Assembly: GCA_963978905.1 (NCBI GenBank)
Contig: OZ022256.1
Location: forward strand, 51,446,001 to 51,510,000
DNA: 64,000 bases
Source: Trichostrongylus colubriformis
Taxonomy: Eukaryota; Nematoda; Chromadorea; Rhabditida; Trichostrongylidae
Direction of reading: 5' to 3'
Shown here: one piece after another, positions 62,120-64,000 of the stretch
Layout: each line of letters starts with the position of its first letter
Position numbering within the stretch: position 1 is the first letter of the stretch
The notes under the pieces: model-generated
What the model saw: the letters and a program-made list of their open reading frames with translations, nothing else
Database searches by the model: none
Told to the model about the DNA's origin: nothing
Translations under genes and position numbers: made by a program

Positions 62120-63710
62120 TCATTATCCGCTCTAAAAGCTGTCAACTGGCCATGTTACACTTAAGTGCTCGTTTTCAATTACGACATCCCTTTGGTAGTC
62201 TGGTACTATCCTCTTTTCTCAGCGTTAACTCATCTCTCTGCAATGGAAAGTTGAGTTTGTTTTTTCGTGTTGTACATTTACCCGACAGTCCTAATGTTGC
62301 ACTCCAGGGTCAATTTATTAGGCGTCGGGTTACGGTAGTCAGGGAAGTATGCGCTATGAAAGCTATCAACTGCGGCCATGTTACATTCAAATGCTCGTTT
62401 TCAATTACGACAGCCCTTTGGCAGTCTGCTACTACACTCTTTTCTTACCGTTAGCTCATGTTATCAGCGATGAAAAGTTGAGGTTGTTTTTTTGTGTTGC
62501 AGATTTAGCTAGATTTAGCCGACACTCCAAATGTTGCGCTCGAGGGCTCTAATGTAGTGGGGGGGGGCACTAATTTTCGCGCTGTCGTCGTTTGAATGCT
62601 CGTTTTCAATTACGAATGCAGTGCTCGTTTTCAAGTACCACAGCCGTGGTACTGGTCTTTTGTTTTTGTTTTTTGTTTTTTGTTTTTGGTAGTCTGATAC
62701 CATCCTTTTTTCTCATCGTTAGCTCATGTTGTTATCTGCAATAAAAAGCTGAGGTTTTTTTCGTGCCGCTCCAAAAGCTGTCTACTGTGGCCATGTCACG
62801 ATACGAAATGCTCGCTCTCAACTAAGGCAGCCCTTTGGTAGGCTGATACTATCCTTTTATCCCTTTTTACATCGTTACCTCATGTTTTCTGCAATGAAAA
62901 GGTGAGGTTGTTTTTTTTTCGGGTTGTACATTTAGCTAGATTTACCCCACACTCCTGATGTTGCACTTCGGAGTCAATTTATTAGGCGTCGGGTTACGGT
63001 AGTCAGGGAAGTATGCATCATCCGCTCTAAAAGCTGTCAACTGCGGCCATGTTACGAAATTCTTGTTTTCGAAAACGAGTGCTCGTTTTCAACTGCGACA
63101 GCCTTTTAGAAGTCTCATTCTGTCATTTTTTTCTCATCGTTAGCTCATGCTATCTGCAATGGAAAGGTGTGGTTGTTTTTTCGTGCCGCTCCAAAAGCTG
63201 AAAAGCTGTCTACTGTGGCCATGTCACGATGCGAAATGCTCGTCTCCAATTACGACAGCCTTTTTTTGGTAGTGTGATGCCATACTTTTTTCTCATCGTT
63301 AGCTCATGTTTTTTGCAATCAAAAGTTGAGGTTTTCGGGTTGTAGTTTTAGCCACATTTACCCGACAGTCCGAATGTTGCACTCTGCAGTCAATTTGTTA
63401 GGCGTCGGGTCACGGTATTTCGGGAAGTATGCATCACTCTCTGAAAGCTGTCAACTGCGGCCATTATACGAAGTAGTCGTTTTTAATACGTACGAATGCT
63501 CGTTTTCTTGAACGACAGCTTTTGGTAGCTGACACTATCCTTTTTTCTTATCGTCAGCTCATACTATGCTATCTGCAATGAGAAGTTGAAGTTGTTTTTT
63601 CTCGTGCTGTAGATAGATCTAGTTAGATTTACCCGTTAGTCCGAATGTTGCACTCTTGGAGTCAATTTATTTGTCGTCCGGTTACGGTAGTTGGGGGAGT
63701 ACGCAAATAC
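62120..63710. repeat. Diverged tandem array near the window end
   Basis: The landmark aaaagctgtcaactgcggcc or close variants occurs near 62135, 62357, 62771, 63029, 63203 and 63443, always followed by gctcgttttcaattacgaca-type and ctcatcgttagctcatg-type text. Spacing varies from about 170 to 410 bases. Some units carry gtcgggttacggtagtcagg. No unit-long conserved frame is seen. Confidence 0.8.
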
Positions 63711-63872
63711 ACATGTGAGCGGGTGTGTTTTACTTACGTAATACCCTTGCATTATTCATCATCATTCATCCATTTGATATACGAATTGTATATTTCTACC
63801 TACATACATTTATTGTTTACTCCCACCTAACCCTTATTCAATGCGGTGCCTAGCTATAGCTCCTAGCTATAC

Positions 63873-64000
63873 ATGGTGTTCGGACCAATAGTCGATCTGG
63901 AGATAAGAAACGACAAGGCGGCTGCCGTTGAAGCGCTTCGACACCTATGGAGTTACCGTCAGTTGGAGGTAGAAGTTGGACAGGAGAGAAAATTTGTCCC
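63873..64000 (+). CDS. Possible first exon, cut by the window edge
   Basis: An ATG at 63873 opens a frame of 42 codons that runs off the window. The product starts MVFGPIVDLEIRNDKAAAVE and continues with balanced charged and hydrophobic residues, unlike the repeat translations just upstream. An in-frame TAG sits three codons before the ATG. I recognise no family. Short length keeps confidence low. Confidence 0.4.
   Translation, partial: MVFGPIVDLEIRNDKAAAVEALRHLWSYRQLEVEVGQERKFV

Overview
The window looks like nuclear DNA from a parasitic clade V (strongylid) nematode, probably a hookworm. The genes are short exons split by introns of 46-60 bases up to several kb. There are two S1 serine proteases of the SEN/ENEQ-prodomain type known from nematodes, a heparan sulfate 3-O-sulfotransferase, and several mariner relics, one resembling the hookworm mariner called bandit. 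The rest is dispersed, tandem and inverted repeats. Species assignment is inference from these families; no database search was possible.

Layout. 1-860: repeats. 1129-2288: three exons of an unrecognised protein. 2724-3063: foldback repeat. 3409-6174: chymotrypsin-like protease 1, with no 5' exons found. 6175-15423: mostly repeats (small TIR elements, a minisatellite, an 8-base repeat, a 726-bp Tc1/mariner-type element) plus one candidate minus-strand exon. 15424-28183: protease 2, nine exons reconstructed from reading frame and splice phase, with a 1.38-kb near-perfect palindrome, a deleted mariner nested in another repeat, and a second mariner derivative in its introns. 33501-40649: four-exon 3-O-sulfotransferase encoding 308 residues, with a 6.1-kb first intron carrying a SINE-like tRNA relic, a hairpin and a Mutator-like element with a perfect 9-bp target duplication. 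40650-63870: essentially gene-free, built from a 2.5-kb inverted repeat (970-bp arms), paralogous repeat pairs, a decayed mariner, and two tandem arrays (about 270-370 bp and about 210-300 bp units). 63873-64000: a possible first exon cut by the window edge.

The two proteases are paralogues with the same intron phases, so each helps define the other. Both keep His, Asp and Ser of the catalytic triad but have Ser or Thr, not Asp, at the S1-pocket position, so chymotrypsin-like rather than tryptic specificity is expected. Protease 2 has a non-canonical activation site and a damaged splice donor, so its activity is uncertain. No bacterial-type operon, CRISPR array or rRNA gene is present.
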